Origin: Ochotona curzoniae
Lineage: Eukaryota > Chordata > Mammalia > Lagomorpha > Ochotonidae
Direction: 5' to 3'
DNA: 64,000 nucleotides
Assembly: GCF_017591425.1 (NCBI RefSeq)
Contig: NW_024466307.1
Span: 5,719,001 to 5,783,000 of the forward strand
The translations under genes were made by a program, and so were the position numbers. Shown here piece after piece: positions 23,924-36,579 of this stretch. Numbering within the stretch: position 1 is the stretch's first letter; every line of letters starts with the position of its first letter. Below the pieces are notes generated by a model. The model saw nothing but the letters and a program-made list of their open reading frames with translations. It had not been told where the DNA came from and searched no databases.

Positions 23924-26790
23924 TTTATGAAAGACCAGCACTATCTGAACATCAAGATTGATCAGTTCAATGAAGTTGTAGAACAGAAACCAGAGGAATC
24001 CTCGTGGGGTTCAGCTTCCAGCCATTTTTTTCATTGACTTTTTGAAAAATCTCCATTAGGAAAACAGTTGCGGTGCATGATCGTGTATTTTACAGAAAAA
24101 TTACCCCATTTAGGAGAAAGGGTTATTTCAGATGAGGAAGGCCAAGTTTAGGCAAGTTGCAGGTACAAATTAGCCAGTATTTGCCTAGGACCATGCTGGC
24201 ATAGAGTGGATTTTGAGACATATTTCATTAAATTCAATAATTAATGAAGAAGTGAGAAAATAAGCGAATTTATGCCTGAAGTCAGATCTGAGACTGGCCA
24301 GCTCTACACACCTCCTCCAACACCAAGTTACTGCCTCCTCCTCCATGCAAGACTCTGTCATCGCTCAGAGAAAAAGCACTATACCGGCAATAATAGTTAA
24401 TGAGGTAAAAGCCAAGAAAACAATCAGTGAACCGACTCACTTCCATGTGAACAGAAGGGGAAGAGGAAATTTGAGATGTCGAGATGGATGCAACCATGGA
24501 TGAGAAAGCAAGATCCAATTCTGAGACAGAGCAATGAATACAAAGATGGAGATGCTTTTCAAAACAAGCAGAACTGTGCAGAAGATTAAGTTGCAAACAG
24601 AAAAAGACAAAAAGAATGTCTGTTTTTATTTAGTAACTATAAATGCTGTCATAAGATATAATCAAATGAAGCCCAATAACAAGGAAAAGGTTGCAGACAA
24701 CAGCATTTGGAAAGAGCAAGCAAGGCTAGCATCGATGCAATAGAATCATGATGCACAGAGTCGTAACACCTCGGAAAAAGGCAGGAAAAGATGGGCTTGG
24801 AAATACAGGCAGGCTGGTAATGCAGACTCTACAATGGAGGTCGGACTGGAAGTCACAGACAAGCAATCGAATCTGTGGAGAAGAAAAAATCGAATCGATG
24901 TGGTATTTTAAAATTAAGCATAATTAGATGGGAGGAAGACAAACAGCAGAAGTGGTCAAGGAATTAACATAGGACCACACATACAATGTCATGATCACAG
25001 CCAACAATAAATAGAAAGTGGAAAAGCACAGGGGGAAAGAGATACAAAGAAAACAAAGTGAATTTTTTTTATTCAGAAAATTCCACCCTCAAACTTTCCA
25101 TTTCCATGCACACATTCTGTAAAGAGCCAGATGCACAACTCTTTTTCCCAGACTTTGAGACTGTCTTTGCCCCCAGACATCACCCCTAAGCACCCCCATC
25201 CCTTAACAAAAATTCTCCTGTGTGTGTGAGCATCTCCTGGGAAAAGTGAGTGTTGGGGCAGCAGGGCCTGGGCTGGTCCCTCATTAGAATAGTTCCCACA
25301 GGCATGCGTCCGCTCTAGTCCTACACAGGAATCCCATATGGCTCAATCTGCAGCTCACAGAGGTGAAATCTGCATAACGTAAGACTGGGCTGGGGCCGGC
25401 ACAAAAGCGCAGACTTGCACGTAGAGACAGTGGCTCCTGCCCTCTGACCCAGCTCTGTGCCTATTCCCACACTCCCTGCAGACCCAGACGAGTGTGTCCG
25501 AGGGCCTGCAGTAGCAGCAGACTGTCACAGGATGAGGACTGGGCAGAAAGGAAGCCTGGAATTAGTCCCCCGACAGCATGTGGATCAATTTTGAGGCACT
25601 GCCCTGTCATCTAAACAGAGAACCTACATGTGGCTGCAATTAACCCTGTTAGCATGTGTCTAGTATTGTGCTAGCGTCGCACCAGTGACCCTGAGAGAGA
25701 CCAGAGCGGATGTTCCTCTGGTATCAGAAGGTAACAGATGAGCCCAGTTGTCTGCAATTTGTGACCAGAACTGACTGACTTAGAGGTTTGTTTGTCTTGT
25801 TTTGTTTGTATTTTAGGGGGGCAGGTGAAGGAAGGTGTCATCTTCGTTGTAATTGGTATCATTTTCTTTTTCTGTCATTGCCATTTAAAGTAAACCACTT
25901 TGAAATAAAGTTATATCTATAAGTCCTGGTAAGATAGATGATCAATAATGATCAGCATATGTTAAGACATCATAAATTATTTTTAAAATATGTATAAACT
26001 GGAAAGTAATAAGCCAGCAAGCATCTCCAAATAGAAGCCATGTGAACACACGCAGGTGGTGCGTGCACACACAGGACAGCTCTCCTAGACTTGGTGCAAG
26101 AGGGAGGCAAATACTCCCAACGTGTCAGGCTGATCTGCAGCCTGCGCCAGGATCTGAGAATTGCACAGAGCACCCTGAATCACGGAGCCTGCAAACATTG
26201 AAGAGATGTGAAGGAATCTGTGCATGGCACCAGCCAATGAGCCCAATATCAGCATTTTTATAATCACAAACCAAAAACACCTGAACGATGATTATCTCAA
26301 ATGCATGTTTTAATTCAGGGGTAGGCATTTTATTTTTTGAAACACAATGCTTCTTCAATTTTTCCTAATTTTGTCTGTACATTTTAACCACCTCTTCGTA
26401 CTTCAATTCCAAACTGCCTGAGTCAATGTTCCCCCACTTTTGGCTTGAAAACAATATACATATATATGCTTATAAAAGTATTTCAGAATATTTAGACGGC
26501 AGATAACTTTTAAACCTCTGTAGCAAGCTTTGTAATGTCCACACATGCTTGAAAAGAAATAAGGGCTCCATGCCATGACTGCAAGTTACTCAGAAATAAG
26601 GTAAAAGAGCCAGCACGTGCACTCCAGGATCCTTCCCCTGACACACCCGCTCTGAGCTCTGGATCCCCACCTCACAGTGGGCAGTGAAGGCTGTAGGGCC
26701 TTGACTGCCACATTTCACACACCAGTCAAAATCCAATCAGATGACCACACATGAATTTACAGACATGCTACACATTAAGAAAGCAGTTCC
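23924..26790. other. Unique noncoding DNA, 2.9 kb
   Basis: A purine-rich zone lies at 24480-25060. At 25392 a GGGGCCGGCACAAAAGCGCAG string resembles a SINE head, but nothing of the body follows. No exon recognised; short open frames overlap on both strands near 26040-26358. Confidence 0.55.
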
Positions 26791-27094
26791 TGGGGGCTGG
26801 GACAATGGCTCAACTGGCTAATCCTCCAACTCCATGCACTGGTATAATGGGCACCGCTTTGTGTCCCAGCTGCTCCACTTCCTTTTCAGCTCCTTGCTTA
26901 TGGCCTGGGTAAGCACTGGAGGATGGCTCAAAGCCTTGGGACACTGCACCAGCATGGGATACCCGGAAAAAGCTCCTGGCTCCTGCCTCTGGATTGGCTC
27001 AGCTCCAGCTGTTGAGGCCATTTGGGGAGTGAACTAGTGGATGGAAGATTTTTCTCTCCATAAATCTGTTTTGCCAATAAAAATCTATAAAAAT
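26791..27094 (+). mobile_element. SINE, GGGGCTGG-headed subfamily
   Basis: GGGGCTGGGACAATGGCTCAACTGGCTAATCCTCC heads a complete copy that ends CCAATAAAAATCTATAAAAATGG. The head differs from the GGGCCCGG copies and matches 20525 and 27965, suggesting a second subfamily. Confidence 0.9.
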
Positions 27095-27345
27095 GGAGGG
27101 GGTAGCTGCTATGTGGGGACCTGACAGGCACCAGAATGCATTGGTGTGAAGCTTGCAGGCTTGGCTATTGTGAATACCCACTATATACAGCTCCAGTGGG
27201 TAGACATGTGGCAGCCAACTCCAACGTCCTGGAGCTGCCCACCACGGTCCCCAAGAAGGGTGGGGTCAACATCCTGTTTTGCCAGTGTGTAACCAATTCT
27301 ATTATGGGACAGATAGTGGAAGAAGAAAACGGGCAATAACCAGGA
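27095..27345 (+). other. Unidentified GC-richer segment with a short open frame
   Basis: A 67-codon frame at 27136-27339 contains the string ELPTTVPKKGGVNILF. It has codon-like composition compared with its AT-rich surroundings. I do not recognise the protein. It may be a fragment of an old pseudogene, a LINE coding remnant or chance. There is no start context or splice pair that supports a live exon. Confidence 0.25.
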
Positions 27346-27964
27346 AGTGAGTGAAAGACAATTAAGGCCATCACTTTTCTTCAAACTTATTCAGTAACAG
27401 CATCAGATTTCAATTCACTAGGAAAACTTTTCTTTTGATAACTTGTCACACATTTCCTGAACTGAGTGTTTGTAAGTAAAAGATATTACTTAAACTTTAT
27501 ATGATTTCAAGAAATGTTTGTTAACTACCCCACTAGTGCCTTTTTTTATGTGCTATTGACTTTGAATCAGAGAAAAATAAATTACATGACCTCTGCATTA
27601 TCAGTCATCACATCTAGAGTTTTACAAGATGTGTTTACTAAAAATGGGTTCTAACCCAATGTCATCTTCTTTTGTCAAGTAACTTAAATTTTGAGTACCA
27701 ACATTGTATCTGTCAACTCTAAAATTGCACCTCTGGGGCTGTACTTACTTGGTGAGTCTCATGTTTTGATAAGTGATCTGAGGACATTTAAAGCTCCTGT
27801 TGAAAGGTTCTTGGTAATTCATAGAAAAAGCAGAATGTGGTCATGCTTTCGGGTAGTTTGCTGGCATGAAATAATTCAAGGGATGCTGGGATTGCCCCCC
27901 ACCAGAGATTTATAAAATCACCTTTACCTAGAAGCCAGAATTCTATCATAAACATTCCATTTCA
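27346..27964. other. Unique AT-rich DNA
   Basis: No feature recognised. A 74-codon open frame at 27691-27915 is not identifiable. Confidence 0.5.
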
Positions 27965-28292
27965 GATCTGGCACAATGGTTCAGCTGGCTAATTCTCCCC
28001 TTTGCAAGTGCCCAGGGTCACATATGCCCTATTCATGTCCCAGCTGCTCCACTTCCCTTCCAGCTCCCTGCTTGTGACCTGGGAAAGCAGCAGCAGATGG
28101 CCCAAAGCCCTGGGACCCAGTACCCATGCGGGAAATCCGGAAGAAAATCCTGACTCCTGGCTTCAGATCAGCTCAGCCCCGGCTGTTGCAGCCATTTGAG
28201 GTGGGTGAATCAGCAGATGGAAGATTTTTCTCAGTCCTTCCTCTATATAAACCTGCCTTTTCAATAAAAATAAATTTTTTTTAAAAAAAAAA
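27965..28292 (+). mobile_element. SINE, GGGGCTGG-type subfamily
   Basis: GCACAATGGTTCAGCTGGCTAATTCTCC near the head, CTGCTCCACTTCCCTTCCAG in the middle and CAATAAAAATAAATTT with poly-A at the end. It is the last SINE before a long SINE-free interval. Confidence 0.9.
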
Positions 28293-29849
28293 TGCACTTC
28301 TTTGGGTTAAATTATACCCACTGTGAGTGTCTACTTTTAAGATGCAAGTGTCCTTGCTGAAGCTCATGGAAGGTGGAACTTAACGGCAGGTTTAGTTTGA
28401 TGCAAAGAAAATTTTGAAATCCATACAATTTTTCCATATTATGCATTTTTCCATGGACTTCTTGAAGATGGTCTCCACTGGGTAAATTTCGTACACACAC
28501 ACCCCGAAATAAGCTTACCTTTGAATTCCAATCTTCCACTAGCTTTTGGGAGTTCCCTAACATTGCTAACCAGGAAGGCTCAGTGAAACCAGACCATGTT
28601 TATGAGGTGGTCTTGGGGGCTTCAGCATGCCCCATGAGAGGAATCTGAAAAAGAAGAGAGCAGGTCCTAACCCCTAGAAGTGCTAGGGCTCCCTGACAGC
28701 AAATGTTGTCTGTCACACCCGCCCCTGAGCAGGTGCCCCCAAGTTCAAGGTGTAAACTGCAGACTGAACAGGAGGTAGTGGCACGATGGCTTAGCCCTGG
28801 CCTCTGGGGCCCATTCTCTGGACTCTAGCTTCCTGAGGAATGGATGTGAGGAACATTTGGGCTCTGTGTGTAACTCTGAGTGAATCCCTTTATTTTTTTG
28901 GCAGTGCTTACCAACAGATATTTTGCAGTGTAAAACTCTAAGTTTCAATTTGCCTAGTAGAACCAGTTCACCTTGTCTGAAACAGAGGTTCATCTGCTCC
29001 CAGCTGTTTGCAGCCAGAGAGCAGGGCCTCCTCCCTCACAGCCACTGGCCCCGTGCTGACTCTCATGCTAATGCCTTAAAACCATGGACATTTCCATCAA
29101 CTGTGGCAGTCATCCAGCCTCAGGTTTCTCAGGTTTTACTCCTGTGTTTGTCCATTCTACCTGTGGTCTTGGAACAGTAAGCCTGGAGAATGGGCCAAAG
29201 GAAAGCTGATCTCCTTTGGAGACACCCTGAAAGTCCCACCCTCCAGAAATCCTCTACCTGAAACAATTCCCAGATTGATCCTGGGGCTCCACAGGAAGGG
29301 TGTCTCCTTTCTGTGTGGCAGCCCCCTGCCCCCCCAGGGGCTCTCACCAGTCCCAAAGGCAGCCTGCACTCCCTGCCTCCTATCCCATCACCCCAGCAAC
29401 AGAAACCCTCCAATGCACAGGCCACATTCCCCATGGGTGGTCTGGCTTTTTACAAGTGTTTGGGCATTAAAAATGTGAATGTGGCCCTTTTGAAAGCAGC
29501 TGGTTCTCCTAAGATTCCCTGGAAAACTCATTTAGCCAATCATCTGCTTTCTCAAACATGCTGTTCTTTAAAATCTAGCAATTCCGAAGACTGCACACTT
29601 TCAGATGGGTGATTCTTGGGTCCCCTTCACCCCACTGCCATCCAATCAGAAGCAGATGCATCATATTCACGCCTCCAGGTCTGCTGTCCCTGGAGCATCG
29701 CCATGCTTTGCTGCACTCCAATGATGTTTAGTGTCCTGTCAGTTCCCTGGAGGCAAGGAGTGCAACCAAATGGTTTGCTCCTTAATCAGCACTGTGAGCA
29801 CCTAGAAAGCAGACACTGGCGAGGCTGCCTCTGACCACAGTATCAAAAT
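28293..29849. other. Unique noncoding DNA, start of the SINE-free interval
   Basis: GC content rises at 29000-29450. Open frames of up to 101 codons lie on both strands over the same bases (29129-29612) and are not recognisable. Confidence 0.5.
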
Positions 29850-30340
29850 GCCTTCTAAGTAAGTAAAATTACGTAGGCTATTAACAAGCAAAAGGTGCTC
29901 TTAAATTTTTATACTAATTAAAAAAAAAATGAGACCCAGTCTTATATTGGTATCTGCAAATGAAACTAATTCAATCTGGTGACACACTGGGCACATTTTT
30001 CATATAACATGTTGTTCCGAGTCTCAGAAGGAATTAAAATATTTTCTTCCTGATTGGAAGGAAAAATTATTTGCAACAGCTGTAACCCGAAGGTGAAAAT
30101 GCCTAATTCCCTCGTAGATTATTAAAAAGCAGCGGGACGCACTCAAAATGAAAGGCCCTTAGTTCCTCAGATTGAGGTGACTAGTTAAGGAGAGAAACAG
30201 CAGGACTGTTCAAGGGTTTCTTTTTGAGGTCTGAGTTCTAAGAAAGTTGCAAAGGCTTCTTAAAGTTCCGGTGGTTCAGGAAAGAAGCTACCAAATTAAA
30301 TTGATTGCTTTTAAAAGAGGAGAAAGAAAAGAGTGAATTG
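29850..30340. promoter_or_regulatory. Candidate conserved noncoding element
   Basis: Repeat-free AT-rich block with a TACTAATTAAAAAA homeodomain-like word near 29910 and several CTAATT words, and no open frame. It resembles the distal enhancers of developmental genes. This is inference from texture only. Confidence 0.3.
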
Positions 30341-30855
30341 TGAATTATTCACTAGATGCCTAATGAATGTGTGTATGTGTGTGTTAAAGTTGCTGACTCT
30401 CAACAGAACATCGATAGGTGGGTCAACCCCAAAAGAAATGTCTGCAGTGCAGGACAAGCAGATGGAAAAGGCCTTTTAGGTCAATTGTGTTCCAAAGATA
30501 AAGAGGCCAACAGCCCACCATTCTATCTTCGTGCTTCCTGCCCTGGACCCCATCCCTGGCAAGGTCCTCTGCCCGCCTTTGTTCTGCTCAGTCCCCTGGT
30601 TCTGCCTGCCCTTTCCTCCCCATGGTTCCCACCATTCTTCACAGGCTTTTGCTCTGTGCCATGACCTTGCCCAAGTGCTTTCTGGTCAAGACTCCCTCAA
30701 CATCTCCTTGACCCCAAGACCCGTTTGGCTTCATGTGCCTTTCCTCTGCCTGCATGCCCATAGGCTGCCCGGCTTGCTCTGCTCCCAAGATTCCCGAGAG
30801 CAGTATCCACCTGCCGACTGGGCCTGATCTCAGCACTCCAATCCCCTATTGACAG
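30341..30855. other. Unique C-rich noncoding DNA
   Basis: CCT-rich sequence with open frames of 102 and 98 codons in two overlapping phases (30356-30827) that reflect composition. No family resemblance. Confidence 0.5.
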
Positions 30856-31340
30856 AAGTGGAAAGCGTGAGTCAATTTTGAACTCGAAAATTTTGCATGG
30901 TCTCCAAATGTCCTGAATGTATTCTCCCGTTTCATGCGATTATCACTTTGCAGCATGCTGCTGGCCACCTAAATCCCATGCAAATCATTTGCAAGATGTA
31001 GCCTCGGTGAAAAACACTTTCCCACATGTACAATTAGCACCAAGCCTTATTGCCCACAAATCTCGCTCAAAGAAATGAAAAAAAGAGGTTATTATTATTT
31101 TTAATATTAATAGCCACGATGAACCGTTAATTTAGCTTGAATCATCTGCAAGGGAAATCAGGGCTGCGTGCTTGTTAGTGGAACGGCGCGCATGATAATG
31201 TTCCGTTGTGTGCTGTGTGCCATACCCCGTTGCTAGGTTACCCACAGCATCAGGAATTCAGGGAACAATGTACTTATATCTTTTTCAATTTTGAAAAATA
31301 AAATAGGTATTGACATAAAATACAGTGTGGCACTGAAGTA
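30856..31340. promoter_or_regulatory. Candidate conserved enhancer block with an RFX X-box
   Basis: Repeat-free block with an octamer-like ATGCAAAT at 30979-30986, ATTATTTTTAATATTAATAG, TAATTTAG, and an isolated CpG-containing core GGAACGGCGCGCATGATAAT at 31180-31199. CpGs kept in otherwise CpG-poor DNA suggest constraint or lack of germline methylation. At 31229-31241 lies a full X-box. No coding frame. Confidence 0.4.
31229..31241 (-). promoter_or_regulatory. RFX X-box motif
   Basis: On the reverse strand the bases read GTAACCTAGCAAC. This fits the X-box pattern GTNRCC, a one-base spacer, RGYAAC, bound by RFX-family factors. Both half sites match fully. Confidence 0.55.
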
Positions 31341-31679
31341 ATTTTGTAGTGGCGAGATCAGAGGAAGGGGGCCTTTCATCTCGGTGACAGCGGTTTACTC
31401 CTCATGGTGACTTACTGAGGGCAGTGGCAGGACACACAACAGGATGTCAAGTTCTGGCAGAATGCTTGCGGTCCCTGTACCCCAGCAACTGATTCTCAAG
31501 GCAGGCTCCCCAAAGCCATCCAGCAGCTGCTGCCCTGAGCTCTGTCAACTGGTCCTACAGAAGCCCATGACAGGCCCAGTGATGTATGGGCCTGCAAGGG
31601 AACAGCCAAGCCTTTCATGTTCACAACAAATATGACAGATCCAGCTAAGGTCCTCAGCCAGCCGGGGCCATGCCGCGAG
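31341..31679. other. Unique noncoding DNA
   Basis: A spacer between two conserved-looking blocks. A 63-codon open frame at 31444-31635 is not identifiable. Confidence 0.4.
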
Positions 31680-32050
31680 CTTTATTCTTTTTTATGATTA
31701 TTATTATTATCACCTTCCTACTCAGAGATAATGTCATAATTTACAGTCCAGCATTGTGCGACCCGAATGATTGATGCCACTTGGACATGCATTGGTGGGG
31801 TTAATAATGGTCTTTCAGCGGAGCCCAGCATGGGAGGAAGTGCTCTCCAAGGCTGCCTGGGCTTTGATGTGCCGCTCAGGAAGGGAAGGTGGGCTGCTGG
31901 GAGCTCCCCAGGAGCACAACCCCTGGGCCCTGGTGGAAACTAGGGATGGGGAAGCCTCAAAAGCTTCGTGCTGTTCTTCCCAAAAAGTCCTTGCAATTCT
32001 GTTTAGCCTTGAGCAGTAGGCATCACCAAAGAAACTCCATCGGGACACTG
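31680..32050. promoter_or_regulatory. Candidate conserved noncoding element with a PBX-HOX site
   Basis: ATTATTATTATTATCACC is followed by GAGATAATGTCATAATTTAC and the cooperative PBX-HOX word TGATTGAT at 31768-31775. Two CpGs (GTGCGACCCGAATG) are kept nearby. No repeat and no plausible exon. Confidence 0.35.
31768..31775 (+). promoter_or_regulatory. PBX-HOX composite site
   Basis: TGATTGAT matches the core bound by PBX with anterior HOX partners. An eight-base match can arise by chance; the context is the reason for listing it. Confidence 0.35.
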
Positions 32051-35000
32051 AAGCTTCATTCGCTGATAAAGCAAGCACCAGCCTTGGAGGGTGTCCATCA
32101 AAAGCCCAGACAAGGAATCTGCCCTATTTTCGGCAGCATTATCTGACAGAAACCCCCATTCTTTCCATGTTCTTTCATCTATCCATCCAGTCACTAAATG
32201 GAATGCTTATAGTCAGACAGGTACAAAACACAGGAGACAACAAACATGCAATCAGACTCCATTTTTTAGAAGTGACTAAAACCAACTATGGATGTGAACT
32301 TAAATTTGGAGAAAGACAAAGTAGAATGAAGGAAGTTTTCACCCTTTTTGCTATCCTAGATACTACAGTGCAGCTGTGCAGAACTGCAGAAAGCTGCAGC
32401 TTCATCTAGGAGCTCTTATCTTGGCCATGATCACATGCTGAGTAGAGAATCGGGATTCTAACCTAAATTTCTTTATCTAACCGTATATCCCAGGGCAGAG
32501 AGTACAACCCGGGATGACAACACTTTTCCAAAAATCTAACCCCAAATACTTTGAAAACTAACGGGAAACACCTTCAAGCTGAGGCCACCAGAGCCATCTG
32601 GTGATAAGGTGACTCTTGAAGGATGAAGATTTCAAATGAGAGGAGAGTGCCTCTTGCACCATAGAATCCTGCTGGGAGATATTAGTCCTATCTGCAGTCA
32701 CCGCACCTTTGTTTTCAGCATCTCCAAAAAGGAGAATTGCTCGTTAGAATGCTGAAGCCTAGATGGCTGACGCCATTAAGCAGTAGCATTCATTCTTCCT
32801 CAGACTGCACCTCACCTGTCCCTTGAAACACGTTAGTAAGCCATCACCCTAGAAGCATCATTCATCTTGAATTTCCTCTTTAACTTTATACCTACATCCA
32901 GTCATACCTTTCCTCCAAAGGCCCTAAAGCACTTTAGAAACAGGTGATATTATTACTATTTTACTGGCAATGACACTGAATCATATCCACTATGGCTAAT
33001 ATTCTGTGCCTGAAAATATCAACATGTCCTGGTGATAAAAATTATCCTTTATGAACCGCAAACACACAAGTGGAGGAAGCCTTCCTAGGTAATAAAACGA
33101 AGCAGAATTATTTTATAAATATGCAGTAGGCATGCAATAGACACTGGATAAAATCAACTCTAACAACATATCAGCACCCTCAAAAGCCATTGAGCTCAGA
33201 GTCCTACTTCTTCCCAATCTGTTAATTGAGAGAAACAGCCTTACCTGTCTACTGAAAGGAAGCACACGGTCGGGAACTGGGCCAGCACACCAGCGTGGTT
33301 TATAGCAGGCACGTCTCTGCCCCAAGTCCTCATTGGCTTAGTACTGTAGTTACCATCTTCCCCCATTTTGGTTATTAACACCTGTTAGCTTAAGAACCGC
33401 CAGATACTGTTATGCTAACTAGTTGTCCACTCACAGCTAAGCATCTTATTTTGAAAATGAACCAACTGTTTACTGATCACAATCCATTTTTACAAGTATT
33501 GTTCTCAGTTCCACACATAACTTGGGGACCCCAATGACTCTCTTCATGTAATATGAACATTAGTTCCCCCCTAAGTGAGACTAAGTCTGACATTGTTTCA
33601 AATCATTTGACCAAAACAAAATGATCTGTTTGAGACTCAGTCCCAAGCAATCAAGACTAACAACAATAGAAGAACACCTGAAATCTTCCCTTAGGTTAGT
33701 TACAAAAACACACAAAAACACTTTAATTTGCATGTGACATCACCATCAGGAAAAACAGAGGTAGAAAATCAGGTAATCCTACTACCTGAACTGCTAAAAT
33801 TCAACCTAATCTCACCTAGCATTTATGACAAACCTTCTCTGACATCTTTTGTTTTCCATTTGTATCCTATCCCTTTTCACCAAGAATATATTCTTAAGCA
33901 GGCAACTTTTCTTACTAAAATGCAGCAGACTCTTCAGGAAAACCTTTGAAGTACCATCAGTAGCAAAGTGGAGGATTACTGTTACTATCTCCTATTGTTT
34001 TATAAGGCCCCTGTCTGACCAGAATTTTTCATTTTTTAAATGTTAAAGCTTGAGAGCATGAAATTCATGGATTTGAAATGACCAATTGCAAGGTAAGAGC
34101 CCACCACCACGTAAGAATCTTCTCTTACCTTCATTTGCCCCTCTTCTACTCTTAACCCTAGCCTTATTCTCCCAGTCATATCTTGGCACAGGACATGAAT
34201 TCCTGCCTCAGGTGCATTTTAAAATAAAAATGACCAACCACTTTGTTCTGGTCCTAGACTGATTTTTTCTTTTTTTAACTTGGAAGCTATCAGATTCTAT
34301 TTGTAACACTGTCCAATTTTCCCTAGAGAATTCCCATAGCTCTTGCATTTTTGCTAATTAGTATGTCAGGAAGAAATGGGCAGCTCTGGTGTCAACCCAA
34401 AGTATTATCTTCCCCTGCGGGTCTCTCCCTTAAGTTCTGTCTAAGCCTGTAACATCTACTTATGGCCTTAGAAGCCCCTCTTTGTATTTCACTCCTACCT
34501 GTCTGATAACATTTGGGATTTCCAGACTTCTCATAAGGGCAATTTTGATCTACACTGGAAACCATAATTTTTGGTTTCTGTTTTTCCTTTTCTGGTGAAA
34601 ACTTTGTATACTTCCCTCAAAAGTTCGTGAGTTAATTTTCCATTCTAACCCATCAATCTTTTATAATTTCTGTGTGACATCAAACCAAATTTTGTTTACA
34701 AAATCAACTGTTAAAAGTCCTTGTTCCACTGGATCCTCCCAATCCAGTCCCAGAATAGCTCCTCATTTGATTTCATCAGTCCTTAGAGGGAAGCAGAGGG
34801 GCTTTCCTCTCTTTCCAGTTGAATTTCAAATGCCTTAGAAGCATCTTGGGGCAGACTCTTTAATCCTCTTGATCATTCATTCTCTTAGATCTTGCATTTT
34901 GGCTCTGTCATGTGAGACTTTGTAGAGGGAACTCCTCCTCTGCTGGACATATCCTCCTTGCCTCATGGACCCAGGAACAGCAGCTGGGTCTTGAGGATTG

Positions 35001-36579
35001 GTCCAATTGATTAACCAAACCACGTGAGTCTTTCACATGTGACCTCATTTATTTATTTATTTTGATTTCAGATTTCATTATTTCTAGGAGAAGTGCTAAC
35101 ACAACTGATTTCTCCTCTCCCCCATGGGAACTTCCTGAAAGAAGACATGTATGGAATAGGCAAGTTTCCTAAATCCTGTCTGCATTGTTGCGACTAATGT
35201 TGAATGTAAATTTGGAGGTGCTGGCAGGTTCAGCCCCTCCTCACTGCTTGGGCCCTGGCTCTCCCAGCACAACCTTCACTATCTGCTGTTCTCGGCCAGT
35301 CCCTAGGCTCATGAGCAGGTGGCAGACATGGTGAGTCAGACATGAGACTCATCTCAGAGTATTTCTCCCTCTTCTTTTAGGGCAGATATGAAAGCGGGAG
35401 TCAACCGCACAGGATTTATGTTTTTCTTCCAGTGAAGGGAATAATTTCTCTCCTCCTAGAGAGACAAGACTCCCTCAGATACTCAGCCACCAGTCCTTGT
35501 CTGGTGGCTTGTCCTTGTCCTATGTCACCAAACATAGGCCAGAACATGGAAAGCTTTCAGACTGGATATTTCTGGCCAAGTGAAACACTTATCACAGAAA
35601 CACACAAGCACGCATGTGACCTTGACACCTAGACACACATACATGAGCACATGACAAGACACAGTCCATAGGAGACCCCCAAAAACCCCAACATTTTCCC
35701 CAAAGCAGAATTCCAGGGAAAATGTAGCAGAGAACTTTGTGAGCACCCTCTTCCCAGGGCTTAGAACATTCCCGTTTTGGGCTATGCACACTTAGTCCAC
35801 CCTGATGTGAATGCCTTGTGCACAGGCCCTGATGGGACTTTTCTGATGCATCCACTCTCCACTTCAGAAGTTTCTCACACACCTGGGCCAACTACTTTGT
35901 CCCAGGGCCATTTTTCTTACAAGAGGGAATTATGGGTCTGATCAGGCTTGCTTTGTACAGAGTCATGCTACGTCTAAGCCACACACACAACCTTCACAAC
36001 AAAGACTTTTTCCAGTCCCATTTTCCCTACCTTTGCTGTGCACGAGGTTGCCTGGTTGCACCAGCACCAGCATTTTCTTTGCCGAGTCACCTCCATCTTT
36101 GGCTTTTCCTGTGGCTTCTTGTTATGAATATGGGGCACTGGACAGAGGAGGCCACCCAAAATTTGGGTGGAACATGTCTCCCCCTCAACCAGAGCTCCCC
36201 GCAACTCCCTACAGGCACAGCTGTCCCAGATGAGCCCCCAAGATGTGAAAAGCAGCCTCACTTGTCCTCTCAAAGAAGGGACTGAAACACAAAATACAGA
36301 GAAAACAAGACTCTGAAGGAGAGCCGGCACAGCTGGGGTCGTTTACAGCAAGCCATTAATTTCCTAGCATTCAGTGTCCTCTGCTAGTGCCTCACTGGCT
36401 GACAACTCCAGGGTTACAATCTTCCTGGAGTTAGCTTCAGCTGTCCATGTCACTAACCTCCTATTTGCCTAGGAATTTTCCGGTGTGTTAACCTACTAGT
36501 TTTGCTGGCTCCTTGCCTACTCACAGCTGCACACCTTTGAAAATAAATCAAATGCTTACTTCTCATATGAATCTTGTCA
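32051..36579. other. Unique noncoding DNA, 4.5 kb, SINE-free
   Basis: No SINE and no recognised exon. A weak MIR-like patch lies near 32920-32990. CT-rich sequence at 34100-34900 may be an eroded LTR or LINE remnant that I cannot name. Open frames of 117 and 118 codons at 35932-36330 lie on opposite strands of the same bases and look spurious. Confidence 0.5.

Noticed and set aside
33700..34900. Possible endogenous retroviral LTR
   Set aside because: CT-rich sequence was suggestive, but I found no TG...CA ends, primer-binding site or direct repeat pair.
35932..36330. Opposed open frames of 117 and 118 codons
   Set aside because: They cover the same bases on opposite strands with no domain. 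Composition explains them.
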